Notes under the pieces: generated by a model | Database searches by the model: none | Seen by the model: only the letters and a program-made list of their open reading frames with translations | Told to the model about the DNA's origin: nothing | IMG/VR virus record: IMGVR_UViG_3300044712_000960 | Span: 1-51,880 of that record | Reading direction: 5' to 3' (one strand) | Length of the DNA stretch: 51,880 nucleotides | Source: a virus | Part shown: positions 1-6,067 of the stretch, in pieces | How the letters are laid out: every line of letters starts with the position of its first letter | Position numbering within the stretch: position 1 is the stretch's first letter | Made by a program: the position numbers and the translations under genes

Positions 1-106
1 GCACATTCCACTGTTCCAACATCCTGCACATCTCCTCGCACCCCTCGAAATTCACAAAGCAACCCTTGCACGGATGATCCTGATACCCCTTTTTGGCAAT
101 AGTCAT
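1..106 (-). CDS. 5' part of small Cys-rich protein, cut by the window edge
   Basis: This is the duplicate of the first 106 bases of the gene given in full at 51725-51859. The ATG is at 106 with a strong Shine-Dalgarno (GGGAGGA) about 9 bases upstream. The reading frame runs off the left edge and continues on the circle at 51753. Confidence 0.7.
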   Translation of the reverse strand, partial: MTIAKKGYQDHPCKGCFVNFEGCEEMCRMLEQWNV

Positions 107-127
107 TATCAATGTCCTCCCGGTTGT
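1..127. repeat. Direct terminal repeat, left copy (circular closure)
   Basis: These 127 bases are identical to 51754-51880. A perfect repeat of exactly 127 bases is typical of a circular contig cut open by a k-mer assembler, so the true molecule is a circle of about 51,753 bp. It could be a real plasmid-like or circularly permuted genome. A short genuine terminal repeat cannot be excluded from sequence alone. Confidence 0.9.
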
Positions 128-375
128 TTTTGTTTTATGCCGGGTTGCCGCCCGGCCCTTCGCTCGCGTGAGCTCCCTCTCCGTATCTCCTGTTGGCTTC
201 AAAGGATGGGCATCATCCAGTTTACATGGACCCCGGAGACACGAGCCATGCCCCATGACCGACGTTCAAACGAGGGCGCCTGGTGGTATTCCGAACCGCT
301 CAATACTGGCCTCGATCCTCTCGAATCGAGGCCACCGTTCAACGGTTGTTCCATACAAGGGCCTTTTCCTTGCGG
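128..375. other. Poorly coding gap with a 9-bp hairpin
   Basis: No confident gene is visible between the small Cys-rich gene and 376. A 51-codon minus-strand frame at 199-354 follows an AAGGA but its composition is not convincing. A perfect inverted repeat lies at 308-316 and 325-333 (GGCCTCGAT / ATCGAGGCC, 8-nt loop) without a U tract. The frame of the 51859/106 gene stays open upstream to an ATG near 252, so a longer form of that protein is possible. Confidence 0.4.
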
Positions 376-462
376 TTACACCTTACAGTTCGTCTTTTCA
401 TCTGCATGTTTCCCCTTCAGCGTCTCCAACGACACCAGCCCGCACTCCTCCATCAATCCCAT
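376..462 (-). CDS. Possible 28-aa peptide
   Basis: A short frame begins four bases after the stop of the 468-707 gene and is preceded by GGGGTGAG. The peptide (starting MGLMEECGLVSLE) looks protein-like but is too short for a firm call. It could be the truncated start of a longer early gene. Function unknown. Confidence 0.3.
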   Translation of the reverse strand: MGLMEECGLVSLETLKGKHADEKTNCKV

Positions 463-467
463 CCGTC

Positions 468-707
468 TCACCCCCTTTTCTTGATTTCCATCAAAAACTT
501 CTGTTTCCCGCCCCTCGTGATATTTATCATGTCGAATCCAGCCGGAGCGATGCAAACCATCCGTTGGGCATAATTTCTCATGCGGATCGCATTTCTATAA
601 GAGCAGTTATACCTTTCCTGGATGTCGGAAAGCGTGAATTTCTGCCCGGAGAAATATAAAAGAAAATCCATCCCCGCCTGGAATTGAGTCAGATCTTTAA
701 CTCTCAC
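468..707 (-). CDS. Small predicted DNA-binding protein
   Basis: The 79-residue product has the helical pattern of a small helix-turn-helix or winged-helix protein (TLSDIQERYNCSYRNAIRMRN near the middle), and I infer a regulatory role. The GTG start at 707 is chosen because it overlaps the TGA of the upstream gene (GTGA) and has AGGGG eight bases upstream. A GTG at 716 is the alternative. It belongs to the long leftward early operon of small genes. No family assignment is possible by eye. Confidence 0.6.
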   Translation of the reverse strand: MRVKDLTQFQAGMDFLLYFSGQKFTLSDIQERYNCSYRNAIRMRNYAQRMVCIAPAGFDMINITRGGKQKFLMEIKKRG

Positions 708-865
708 GGCTTGCACCCCTCGATCCCCTTATGCCAGCGCGGCTCATGATCCGGACATTGGTGGGGATACTCGTCAAACATCGTCGCGGCAACCCTGGCC
801 TTGTAATCCGTCCGTTTCTGCACAGGGCATCCCTTCACCGCCAGACACCAGTCGCACAGAAACAG
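704..865 (-). CDS. Cys-rich protein with repeat-disrupted 5' end
   Basis: The frame encodes a probable zinc-binding protein with CDWC near the start and further Cys/His pairs (CPVQ, HQCPDHEP, EGCK). No ATG is available at its 5' end. A palindromic PPFAKGG-type repeat (868-904) lies exactly where the start should be. The run of G at the repeat end could act as ribosome binding site for CTG at 865. Alternatively the frame starts at GTG 967 and is translated through the repeat. The gene may have lost its native start to repeat insertion. Confidence 0.5.
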   Translation of the reverse strand: MFLCDWCLAVKGCPVQKRTDYKARVAATMFDEYPHQCPDHEPRWHKGIEGCKP

Positions 866-867
866 CT

Positions 868-904
868 TTCGCCCCCCTTTGGCAAAGGGGGGTTGGGGGG
901 ATTT
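868..904. repeat. PPFAKGG-type palindromic repeat, copy 1
   Basis: The core CCCCCTTTGGCAAAGGGGG is followed by a G-rich tail and ATTT. Related copies lie at 2390-2427 and 21862-21900. Read as protein it gives the PPFAKGG-type peptide. Similar units are known as dispersed repeats in many environmental bacterial genomes. Here it sits between the stop of the 903-1061 gene and the next gene. Confidence 0.8.
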
Positions 905-1061
905 AGAAATGCTCCCGATAAAACTTCTCGATCGCCTTTTCCAGTTCCCTTTCGTCAAATATCCCACCCTCGCCGTCGCTTCTACCTATATACAGCTCAT
1001 CCCGCCACTTGGTGATGATGAACCCGCCTATCCTTATCTGGCCCTCGACCCTGCCCATCAT
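903..1061 (-). CDS. Small conserved-looking phage protein, 52 aa
   Basis: The ATG overlaps the upstream stop (TGATG at 1063-1059), indicating translational coupling. The product begins MMGRVEGQIRIGG and ends in an acidic/basic amphipathic stretch. It has no membrane segment or metal motif. Function unknown. Confidence 0.65.
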   Translation of the reverse strand: MMGRVEGQIRIGGFIITKWRDELYIGRSDGEGGIFDERELEKAIEKFYREHF

Positions 1062-1312
1062 CAACCCCCTCGATACAGCGGCTGCGTCTCCACCGGCGGC
1101 TTGTCGACTGGCTGCGGGTTATCAATCTTCGGCCGGGCGGAGCAGGAATAAAACAGGAGCCCGAGAAGGGCGATAAAGACAACGACCTCCCACCACCTGA
1201 GCCCCATATCGCACTGGCACGGCTCCTCCGCCAGCAGGCCCTCTCCCATCTCCCCATAGTGCCTTACGATCTCATCCCCGCAGTGCGGGCATTGACTCCG
1301 GTATGTCGCCAT
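1061..1312 (-). CDS. Zinc-ribbon plus single-TM protein
   Basis: The 83-residue protein has CPHCG and CQC motifs in its first third (a probable zinc ribbon). One hydrophobic membrane segment (VVVFIALLGLLFY) follows, then a short Pro-rich tail. A strong AAGGAG seven bases before the ATG at 1312 fixes the start. It is coupled to the downstream gene by TGATG. A membrane-anchored sensor or early host-takeover factor is possible, but that is a guess. Confidence 0.65.
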   Translation of the reverse strand: MATYRSQCPHCGDEIVRHYGEMGEGLLAEEPCQCDMGLRWWEVVVFIALLGLLFYSCSARPKIDNPQPVDKPPVETQPLYRGG

Positions 1313-1321
1313 CGCAGATCT

Positions 1322-1352
1322 CCTTTTAACCACGAAACACACAAACCACTCG
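1322..1352. repeat. 'TTTCGTGGTTAA' dispersed repeat, copy 1
   Basis: On the minus strand this reads as a partial copy of the unit seen more fully at 3328-3361 and 51339-51371 (repeats of TTTCGTGT ending TTCGTGGTTAA). It fills the gap between two early genes. Confidence 0.55.
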
Positions 1353-1366
1353 AAAACCGGCTTTGG

Positions 1367-1681
1367 TTAGCCCCTTAAACCCTTCAACTTCCTTTCGATC
1401 TCCGGCGCATCCTTCTTCAGGATGTGGAATTTCCTTTCCATAAACAGGTCCAGCACCGTCGCCATATCCGTAGCCGGGTCACCGCCGATTTTCTTCGACA
1501 GCACGGAAAACCGCCTTACAACCTCCGCGTTATCCCCATGGAAGGCAAACGCCACCGAATCGAACACCAGTCCGGCGCAATCATTACAGACAATCGCCGA
1601 CCTTACCCGGTTCTTGTCGCACTGTGCCTGGCTTATCCTCGCCTCAAACGGCCCGCACTTGCCCAGTTCAAACGCTTCCAA
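1367..1681 (-). CDS. Early phage protein of unknown function
   Basis: The 104-residue product has a C-x5-C...C-x2-C pattern in its first half (GKCGPF, AQCDK, CNDC) and a charged helical second half. The TTG at 1681 is chosen because AAGGAG lies seven bases upstream and it overlaps the 3' end of the 1668-1847 gene. An ATG at 1702 is the alternative. It may bind a metal. No known family recognised. Confidence 0.6.
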   Translation of the reverse strand: MEAFELGKCGPFEARISQAQCDKNRVRSAIVCNDCAGLVFDSVAFAFHGDNAEVVRRFSVLSKKIGGDPATDMATVLDLFMERKFHILKKDAPEIERKLKGLRG

Positions 1682-1847
1682 CGGCTCTCTCCTTTTGGAC
1701 ATCAGACATGCAGGCCACGATCCTGGCCGAAAAGACCGGCAGGCAGACATTACATATCCCATGGGACACCCCGGAGACCCCTCGGCCGTCCTTATCCTCG
1801 ATGAATTGCTGGCAATACATGCACACCACAGTAATAACTGTTTGCAT
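1668..1847 (-). CDS. Small double-CxxC zinc-finger protein
   Basis: The 59-residue product has CMYC near the start and CNVC about 23 residues later, separated by a DKDGRGVSGVSHGI stretch. This is a pattern I recognise from small phage zinc-finger proteins of unknown role. The ATG at 1847 directly abuts a GG-pentamer repeat whose last units (GGGGT AAGGG) provide the only Shine-Dalgarno. It overlaps the next gene start. Confidence 0.7.
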   Translation of the reverse strand: MQTVITVVCMYCQQFIEDKDGRGVSGVSHGICNVCLPVFSARIVACMSDVQKERAVGSV

Positions 1848-1912
1848 CCCTTACCCCACCTCGCCTTATCTCACCTCGACATGCCTGGCCCCACCTTATT
1901 CAGTCAAGCCAT
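1848..1912 (-). repeat. GG-pentamer repeat P1 in leader of 1668-1847 gene
   Basis: On the coding (minus) strand GG recurs with a strict 5-nt period over about 13 degenerate units (for example AAGGC GAGGT GGGGT AAGGG), ending at the start codon. The GG-N3-GG-N3 pattern satisfies the two-tetrad RNA G-quadruplex motif. Four more copies sit upstream of other early genes. Confidence 0.75.
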
Positions 1913-1932
1913 AAAAGGAAAAACCCTTCGCT

Positions 1933-1966
1933 TTTATCCTGCTATTCCTTTCCATCCTTGTTAATT
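1933..1966. repeat. 'ATCC...CCATCCTTGTTAA' dispersed repeat, copy 1
   Basis: The sequence TATCCTG-TATTCC-TTCCATCCTTGTTAA closely matches 51386-51414. It overlaps the 3' end of the 1942-2274 gene and so may have altered its C-terminus. Confidence 0.55.
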
Positions 1967-2274
1967 GGGTTTGCCATTGCCTCTTCCAACCTTAAGAGCC
2001 TATCGATCTCCGCCGCGATAAGCGCCCCGGCAATTTCCAGACATCTACGCTCCGAATGCTTTTCCCGCTTATCAAAAAGCTCGTCCCAAGGGAAGATGTC
2101 ATCAAGATTGTCCGGATTAATGACCACGCAATCGAAATCCTTCGCCACCGCATAACATGCTGCCGCTTTCCTCAATTCGCCGCTCACATAAAGGTCATCT
2201 GTCTCGGCCGTGTAATTTTCTTCCTCAATCTGTCTTTGCCGCTCCCGCTGAATCAGTTCAATTCCTGTAATCAT
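1942..2274 (-). CDS. ERQRQIE-family phage protein (backbone copy)
   Basis: The 110-residue product begins MITGIELIQRERQRQIEEEN and ends with an AGALIAAEIDRL helix. This family is common in phages, often labelled only as hypothetical or dATP/dGTP-pyrophosphohydrolase-associated, and I make no functional claim. ATG 2274 is preceded by GGGAAGGA. A clear homologue is carried in integron cassette 5 (49641-49949). Its 3' end overlaps a dispersed repeat. Confidence 0.7.
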   Translation of the reverse strand: MITGIELIQRERQRQIEEENYTAETDDLYVSGELRKAAACYAVAKDFDCVVINPDNLDDIFPWDELFDKREKHSERRCLEIAGALIAAEIDRLLRLEEAMANPINKDGKE

Positions 2275-2297
2275 GGCATCCTTCCCATTTACTATTT

Positions 2298-2377
2298 CCC
2301 TTGCCTTGCCTCGACCTGTTCTGCCTCGCCAGAGCTCACCGGACCTCGCCCAACCGGGGCTAACCGCGCCTCGCTCC
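2298..2377 (-). repeat. GG-pentamer repeat P2 in leader of 1942-2274 gene
   Basis: There are about sixteen 5-nt units, mostly GGNNN on the minus strand (for example GGCGA GGCAG, GGCAA GGCAA), ending some 23 bases before the ATG at 2274. Same family as P1 and P3-P5. Confidence 0.75.
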
Positions 2378-2389
2378 TTTCTCCGCCCC

Positions 2390-2427
2390 ATCCCCCTTTG
2401 ACAAAGGGGGACACAGGGGGATTTTAA
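2390..2427. repeat. PPFAKGG-type palindromic repeat, copy 2
   Basis: The sequence CCCCCTTTGACAAAGGGGG is followed by ACACAGGGGGATTTT. It lies immediately downstream of, and slightly into, the 2424-2630 gene end. Confidence 0.75.
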
Positions 2428-2630
2428 ACACCCTTTGTTCTCGCCGGGCATGTCCCCACGACACCCTTCAATCCGCCCGCCTTCTCCGCCCGATTCGGTT
2501 TCCGAATATTGAACTCCCGGTAAATGTTATGCCCGCAGTTCACGCACTTCACATTTATAACCCTGTGCGTATTCGGCACATGATCCGGCACCAATAACCC
2601 TCCGCATTTAGGACACTTCGGACGTTTCAT
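2424..2630 (-). CDS. Small zinc-ribbon protein
   Basis: The 68-residue product has CPKCGG near the N-terminus and CVNCGH 27 residues later, a classic zinc ribbon with a basic tail. This suggests nucleic-acid binding. ATG 2630 has GGAG seven bases upstream. The upstream gene (2608-2865) overlaps its start. The palindromic repeat at 2390-2427 touches its stop codon. Confidence 0.7.
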   Translation of the reverse strand: MKRPKCPKCGGLLVPDHVPNTHRVINVKCVNCGHNIYREFNIRKPNRAEKAGGLKGVVGTCPARTKGV

Positions 2631-2865
2631 AGCATCTCCAATCCATAGAATAATTCCGGGCGGCACATCTATACATCCGGTCGAACATCTGGTTTTGAGG
2701 CGAAAAGATTGAAAACTGAAAACGCGCAGTTAAAAGGCAAGCTAATAACTGATTAAAATATCGTTCCGTCTCTTTACTATCCCTTTTGTGGTAACTGTCC
2801 AAAAGAGAATCGATAAAAAACCTTACTGCTGTTTCACAATTCTTCACCACCACGGATACGTTCAT
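2608..2865 (-). CDS. Early phage protein, unknown function
   Basis: The 85-residue product is helical and begins MNVSVVVKNCETAVRFFID. The VKNCET start resembles the 5591-5851 protein, hinting at a distant paralogue. GGGGGTGGG precedes ATG 2865. Its 3' end overlaps the next gene. Confidence 0.6.
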   Translation of the reverse strand: MNVSVVVKNCETAVRFFIDSLLDSYHKRDSKETERYFNQLLACLLTARFQFSIFSPQNQMFDRMYRCAARNYSMDWRCYETSEVS

Positions 2866-2886
2866 AACCCACCCCCAAAAAACCGG

Positions 2887-2921
2887 CCTCACGCGGAGGC
2901 GCAGAGAACGCGGAGAATTCA
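2887..2921. repeat. 'CTCCGCGTGAG' dispersed repeat, copy 1
   Basis: The sequence CCTCACGCGGAGGCGCAGAGAACGCGGAGAA matches, in inverse or direct orientation, 3157-3190, 45674-45703 and 51274-51299. It lies between two early genes. Confidence 0.6.
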
Positions 2922-2927
2922 AAGTTT

Positions 2928-3131
2928 TTATGCGTTTTTGTGAAAAGAGAGGCACATCTGCAACCAGTTATCCCCGAGCCTGTCAATTGCATCCAGCGGG
3001 TGTTTGTATGCTTCCGGCAACCAATCCATTCGGTTAAAAAGAAAAGCTGCTGCTATCTGCTCACCCGTCGATAACGCCCCAACACTTTCCCCTCCATTAA
3101 TCCGCTCAACGATCCGAATAATCGCATTCAT
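2928..3131 (-). CDS. Early phage protein, unknown function
   Basis: The 67-residue product contains a GEQIAAAFLFNRMDWLP segment and is predicted helical. This resembles the small phage proteins that report 'number of items/area covered' style low-information helices; no function can be named. ATG 3131 is preceded by AGGGGGTGCAGG. It is flanked on both sides by dispersed repeats. Confidence 0.6.
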   Translation of the reverse strand: MNAIIRIVERINGGESVGALSTGEQIAAAFLFNRMDWLPEAYKHPLDAIDRLGDNWLQMCLSFHKNA

Positions 3132-3156
3132 CCTGCACCCCCTAATTATGTTTTTG

Positions 3157-3190
3157 CCTTCTCCGCGCCCTCCGCGTCTCCGCGTGAGAC
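3157..3190. repeat. 'CTCCGCGTGAG' dispersed repeat, copy 2
   Basis: The sequence CTTCTCCGCGCCCTCCGCGTCTCCGCGTGAGA is the fullest copy of this family in the window. Confidence 0.65.
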
Positions 3191-3197
3191 CCGCCTT

Positions 3198-3317
3198 TCA
3201 GAATGGGACATCATTCGTCATCCCCGGAAACTCCCGGTTTATCCTATCCATCCACTCCGCCAGCGTTTCATCACCCGGCAGCACACACGGAAAATCCTCG
3301 TCATAAGGCATATTCAT
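3198..3317 (-). CDS. Small acidic protein, 39 aa
   Basis: The frame begins MNMPYDEDFPCVLPGDET and ends NDVPF. AAGGGGG directly precedes ATG 3317. It sits alone between two dispersed repeats, with no overlap to neighbours. Similar short acidic phage peptides exist, but the role is unknown. Confidence 0.55.
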   Translation of the reverse strand: MNMPYDEDFPCVLPGDETLAEWMDRINREFPGMTNDVPF

Positions 3318-3327
3318 TCCCCCTTCG

Positions 3328-3361
3328 CTATTTCGTGTCTTTCGTGTGGTTCGTGGTTAAA
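3328..3361. repeat. 'TTTCGTGGTTAA' dispersed repeat, copy 2
   Basis: The sequence TATTTCGTGTCTTTCGTGTGGTTCGTGGTTAA contains three TTCGTG units. It matches 51339-51371 and the partial copy at 1322-1352. Confidence 0.65.
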
Positions 3362-3496
3362 TTAAGCCGCGTTCCGCAACCGCCTCACCACCCGCTCCCG
3401 CAAAAACCGGATAATCTCCGCCACCCGTTCAAACTCTTCAGTGGTCAAATCCTCCGGCCGGATCTGCGGAGGGCATTTTCTTATCTTCGTTTCCAT
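3362..3496 (-). CDS. Small basic helical protein, 44 aa
   Basis: The product begins METKIRKCPPQIRPEDL and has a strongly amphipathic, Arg-rich C-terminal helix. AAGGGG precedes ATG 3496. It could be a small regulator or adaptor. Unknown. Confidence 0.55.
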   Translation of the reverse strand: METKIRKCPPQIRPEDLTTEEFERVAEIIRFLRERVVRRLRNAA

Positions 3497-3565
3497 GATC
3501 TCACCCCTTGCGGTCACCCGCAGAACTGCAACTCCCCCTGGCTGAAATCTCCGCCAGTTTTTATA

Positions 3566-3640
3566 ACCCCTGCCTCGCCAAACCGCGCCGCGCCGTGGCT
3601 CGTCGCACCTAACCAAGCCTGGCCGGGCCAAGTCACAAGC
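3566..3640 (-). repeat. GG-pentamer repeat P3 upstream of 3362-3496 gene
   Basis: Fifteen 5-nt units occur in the NGGNN phase on the minus strand (TGGCC CGGCC AGGCT TGGTT ...). They begin right at the stop of the 3640-4137 gene. About 70 bases without an evident gene separate it from the next start. Confidence 0.75.
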
Positions 3641-4137
3641 TATTCCAGCAAATCCTGCGGCTCCTGTTTCGGCAGCCGCATTCTCTTCGTCGATTTAAAC
3701 GACTGGATCATCATCCCGGCCCGCGCCAGCCTGTCCGCGTTCACCCGGCGCTCGTCCGTCGTCAGTTTTGCATGGTCCACGTTTATAAGCGCCGTTGACA
3801 TCTTAGAAAGCGCCCGGGCGATATCCGTAGTACCCTGCTTATACGCTTCTTCCGTCTGCTCCTTCGGGTCCAGAACCACATGCGCACCCTTGCCGATAGG
3901 CTTCAGGTGTATCTGATGGTCTTCCAGAAGTGCCTTGCGAAAGTTCTCGAATGCAGTCATTAATTTCAGTTGGAACTTCTGGAAATCCTCCATTGTTCCT
4001 TTGTCCGGCCGTTTCAAACCGAAATGCTGGATCTTCCACTCCTCGCTGATCACGCTTCCCGGTTCGTTCAACTTCTCGCTAAAGAAAGTTTTCACGGCCT
4101 CTTTCCACTCCGGATATTGCCGTACCTCTTCGTTCAT
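3640..4137 (-). CDS. Early phage protein, unknown function
   Basis: The 165-residue protein is predominantly alpha-helical and charged, starting MNEEVRQYPEWKEAVKTFF. It ends in a DERRVNADRLARAGMMIQ helix. The start at 4137 is the first ATG after the P4 repeat, with GGGGG just upstream. Upstream codons in the same frame are repeat-derived. No motif identifies it. Its position beside the 4205-4774 gene suggests a shared early role. Confidence 0.65.
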   Translation of the reverse strand: MNEEVRQYPEWKEAVKTFFSEKLNEPGSVISEEWKIQHFGLKRPDKGTMEDFQKFQLKLMTAFENFRKALLEDHQIHLKPIGKGAHVVLDPKEQTEEAYKQGTTDIARALSKMSTALINVDHAKLTTDERRVNADRLARAGMMIQSFKSTKRMRLPKQEPQDLLE

Positions 4138-4140
4138 AAA

Positions 4141-4201
4141 TCCCCCGCCACGCCGATCCTTACCAAGCCGAAGCCTACCCAACCACAGCCTGCCGAGCCT
4201 T
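4141..4201 (-). repeat. GG-pentamer repeat P4 in leader of 3640-4137 gene
   Basis: There are twelve units in the NNGGN phase on the minus strand (AAGGC TCGGC AGGCT GTGGT ...). It occupies the whole gap between two genes and ends a few bases before the ATG. Confidence 0.75.
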
Positions 4202-4204
4202 AAA

Positions 4205-4774
4205 TTAGCAGAACTCCACCATAAACCTGCCGTGTCTCGGTCTGAAATCACACAATCCGATCAGTGAACCGGCATCATTCAACGCCTTTTTCAACTCATC
4301 AATATTAATTATTTCGGTATTGATGGATATCGTTGCTTCACATCCCCACTCCAGGAAAATGGGCCTGCACCGTTGGAGCCTCGCTTGCTGGACGCGAACG
4401 CTGCGCATATCGATAAACTCTGACTTCTGGCTCAACTCTTCAATCTTTTTTGGCCCCCGATAAATGAGCGGCAGTTTTTCTTCCACTACCAGGATTGCCT
4501 GTTTTGCCTTGCGGCCAAGTTTCTGGAGTTTGAAACTTTCAGTCAAAGTGGCCTCAAGATTGGCAGCCGGGATATACGGGCCGATCTTCTCATCAAAATA
4601 GAGCGCCATTCTCCATTCAGAGAGTGCAATTGCTTCAAGGTCATCGTCGGTCTTCTTTCGTTTTGACGTTAACAACTTATGCGCCTTCGTTAGCGGATGC
4701 AGCGGGTTCGATCCAGTGTCCGCATGCATAATCAACGGTGTCACCCCCTTAATCCTTACCTTTAATTGTTCCAT
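4205..4774 (-). CDS. Conserved phage early protein with 'GxTPLIMH' start
   Basis: The 189-residue product belongs to a family I recognise in many phages. It begins with a strand ending GVTPLIMH, then LHPLTK and a KRKKTDDD box. It has a GPYIPAANLE segment and ends with GLCDFRPRHGRF, a Gly/Arg-rich loop. No activity is established to my knowledge. The beta-strand start and terminal Gly-rich loop recall RAMP/ferredoxin-like folds (inference only). ATG 4774 has AAGGAGG eight bases upstream. It is the second gene of the leftward early operon after the Cro-like gene. Confidence 0.7.
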   Translation of the reverse strand: MEQLKVRIKGVTPLIMHADTGSNPLHPLTKAHKLLTSKRKKTDDDLEAIALSEWRMALYFDEKIGPYIPAANLEATLTESFKLQKLGRKAKQAILVVEEKLPLIYRGPKKIEELSQKSEFIDMRSVRVQQARLQRCRPIFLEWGCEATISINTEIINIDELKKALNDAGSLIGLCDFRPRHGRFMVEFC

Positions 4775-4793
4775 TAGCTCCTCCTTTTAATTT

Positions 4794-4859
4794 CCCTCGC
4801 CGCGCCTTGCCTTGCCATACCTCGCCTGACCGGGCCGCATCTGGCCACGCCGCACCATA
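4794..4859 (-). repeat. GG-pentamer repeat P5 in leader of 4205-4774 gene
   Basis: Thirteen NNNGG units occur on the minus strand (TATGG TGCGG CGTGG ... CAAGG CAAGG CGCGG CGAGG). It fills the gap between the Cro-like gene and the 4205-4774 gene, ending about 20 bases before the start. Confidence 0.8.
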
Positions 4860-4862
4860 CGG

Positions 4863-5093
4863 TCAACTGCGATCTACTACTTCAGCCTCGCCTTCCTCCA
4901 CCACCAACAACCCGTCCTCCTCTAACAACGCGATATATCTTTTTTCCGCAACACCACCAGGGGCCGGTATATACCGCTGGTTCAGCCAGCGGCGGAATAG
5001 ATCAGGAGTTATCTTTTTTGACCGTGCCCAGCTTGTTGGCTTACGCCCTGTATCGACAAACCGTTGCTTAATTGCCGGAAAATTTAATTGCAA
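4863..5093 (-). CDS. Cro-like transcriptional regulator
   Basis: The 76-residue product has a probable helix-turn-helix (TSWARSKKITPDLFRRWLNQ) and a short acidic tail. TTG 5093 is chosen because AAGGGGG lies five bases upstream. No ATG is usable inside the divergent intergenic region. It is transcribed divergently from an XRE repressor at 5182, the lambda cI/cro arrangement. It is the first gene of the leftward early operon. I infer a Cro-type lytic switch role. Confidence 0.7.
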   Translation of the reverse strand: MQLNFPAIKQRFVDTGRKPTSWARSKKITPDLFRRWLNQRYIPAPGGVAEKRYIALLEEDGLLVVEEGEAEVVDRS

Positions 5094-5181
5094 TTTTGCC
5101 CCCTTGTGATATATATTACATATTGTGTAACAGATTTTAGTGTATTTAAGGTATAGCATAATAATATAAGGTTTAACGTAA
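5094..5181. promoter_or_regulatory. Divergent cro/repressor control region
   Basis: This is an 88-bp AT-rich region between the divergent regulator genes. It contains the inverted repeat TTACA-n5-TGTAA at 5116-5130, a plausible operator. Several TATAAT-like boxes occur on both strands but no unambiguous -35/-10 pair can be chosen. By arrangement it should hold the leftward early promoter and the rightward repressor promoter. Confidence 0.65.
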
Positions 5182-5640
5182 ATGTCAACACAAAAATATA
5201 CTGCTGATGAAAATAATTTTATTGGCAAAAAAATACGTTCTGAACGGAAACAAAGAAATCTGACGTTGGAGAAGATGGCGGAGAGCCTTGGGGTGTCTCT
5301 TGGATATTTAGGGGAAGTCGAGAGGGGTGAAAGCAAAGTAAATGAAAAAATAATTTCAGGGCTACGCTTAAAATACAGCATCGATCTTTATGCTGCGGAG
5401 GATGAAGCGATAAAATCGCATCCTAGCGTTACGGATTTGGCGTCCGCCTTAGATCAGATTCCATCTGTCAAATTGGATCAATTTATTTATGAAGCTCAAA
5501 AAGAAAGCGGTCTCAATAAAAACGAGACCGCAACATTAAAAATATTGATGGAACTTTTGATCGCTGCCGGCCCTGAAGACCGTAAGAGAATTATCCGGAA
5601 ACTAAATACATTGGCAGCAGAAGAGCTGACATGCGAATGA
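5182..5640 (+). CDS. XRE-family repressor, CI-like
   Basis: The 152-residue protein has an N-terminal helix-turn-helix at about residues 14-60 (KIRSERKQRNLTLEKMAESL, then SLGYLGEVERG). A C-terminal helical dimerisation-type domain follows. No Ser/Lys autopeptidase motif is visible, so SOS-type self-cleavage seems unlikely. A weak TAAGG lies ten bases before the ATG. It is divergent from the Cro-like gene and AT-richer than the structural genes. Likely the lysogeny repressor of the early leftward promoter. Confidence 0.8.
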   Translation: MSTQKYTADENNFIGKKIRSERKQRNLTLEKMAESLGVSLGYLGEVERGESKVNEKIISGLRLKYSIDLYAAEDEAIKSHPSVTDLASALDQIPSVKLDQFIYEAQKESGLNKNETATLKILMELLIAAGPEDRKRIIRKLNTLAAEELTCE

Positions 5641-5851
5641 TTTTAGGAGCAACCTTTAGCACTTCTCTTGATGCGTGTATTGCGATACTTATACCGGCCA
5701 GAATATCTAAAGGGAGGTTGGCCGCTATCGCGCTTCTTGATAGAAAATGCTTTTCTACTGCGGACATATTGCTTGCCATTCTTGCTACTTTCACCAATAC
5801 ATCGACAACTTCAGTTTCACAGTTTTTTACAGGTTCGTTAGGCGTTGTCAT
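5591..5851 (-). CDS. Early helical protein overlapping the repressor 3' end
   Basis: The 86-residue product begins MTTPNEPVKNCETEVVDVLV and is rich in hydrophobic helices. GGAGG before ATG 5851 supports it. It runs against the 5182-5640 repressor and overlaps it by 50 bp on the opposite strand. Transcription of one would therefore be antisense to the end of the other. The VKNCET start resembles the 2608-2865 product. Confidence 0.55.
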   Translation of the reverse strand: MTTPNEPVKNCETEVVDVLVKVARMASNMSAVEKHFLSRSAIAANLPLDILAGISIAIHASREVLKVAPKIIRMSALLLPMYLVSG

Positions 5852-6067
5852 CTCTTCCTCCAGTCTTTAAAATAAAAAAACCTGGCAAAAGGCGCCTAAT
5901 CATTAGGTTTCTTTTCCCAGGCTAAACCCTCATCCGGGGTTTTAAACAAATAGCCAATGTTCAAATTTTATTACGCGGGAATATTTTATATTAAAATAAT
6001 CTTATTGTAAATATACATTTTAATATTTTTAAAACCAGCACACTAAATTTAATCGGGTTAAAACTTC
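5852..6067. other. Intergenic control region with palindromes
   Basis: There is no gene here. It holds a perfect odd palindrome CCTAAT-C-ATTAGG at 5895-5907, a possible operator. A weak hairpin AAACCC / GGGTTT lies at 5924-5942, and very AT-rich DNA runs from about 5943 to 6067. It separates the leftward 5851 gene from the rightward 6103 repressor. Confidence 0.5.

Noticed and set aside
93-659. 188-codon plus-strand frame
   Set aside because: Shadow frame opposite small minus-strand genes with ribosome sites; unnatural Pro/Ser/Arg composition and no start signal.
1848-4859. GG-pentamer arrays as CRISPR or minisatellite arrays
   Set aside because: No repeat-spacer structure and the units are not identical; only the 5-nt spacing of GG is conserved.
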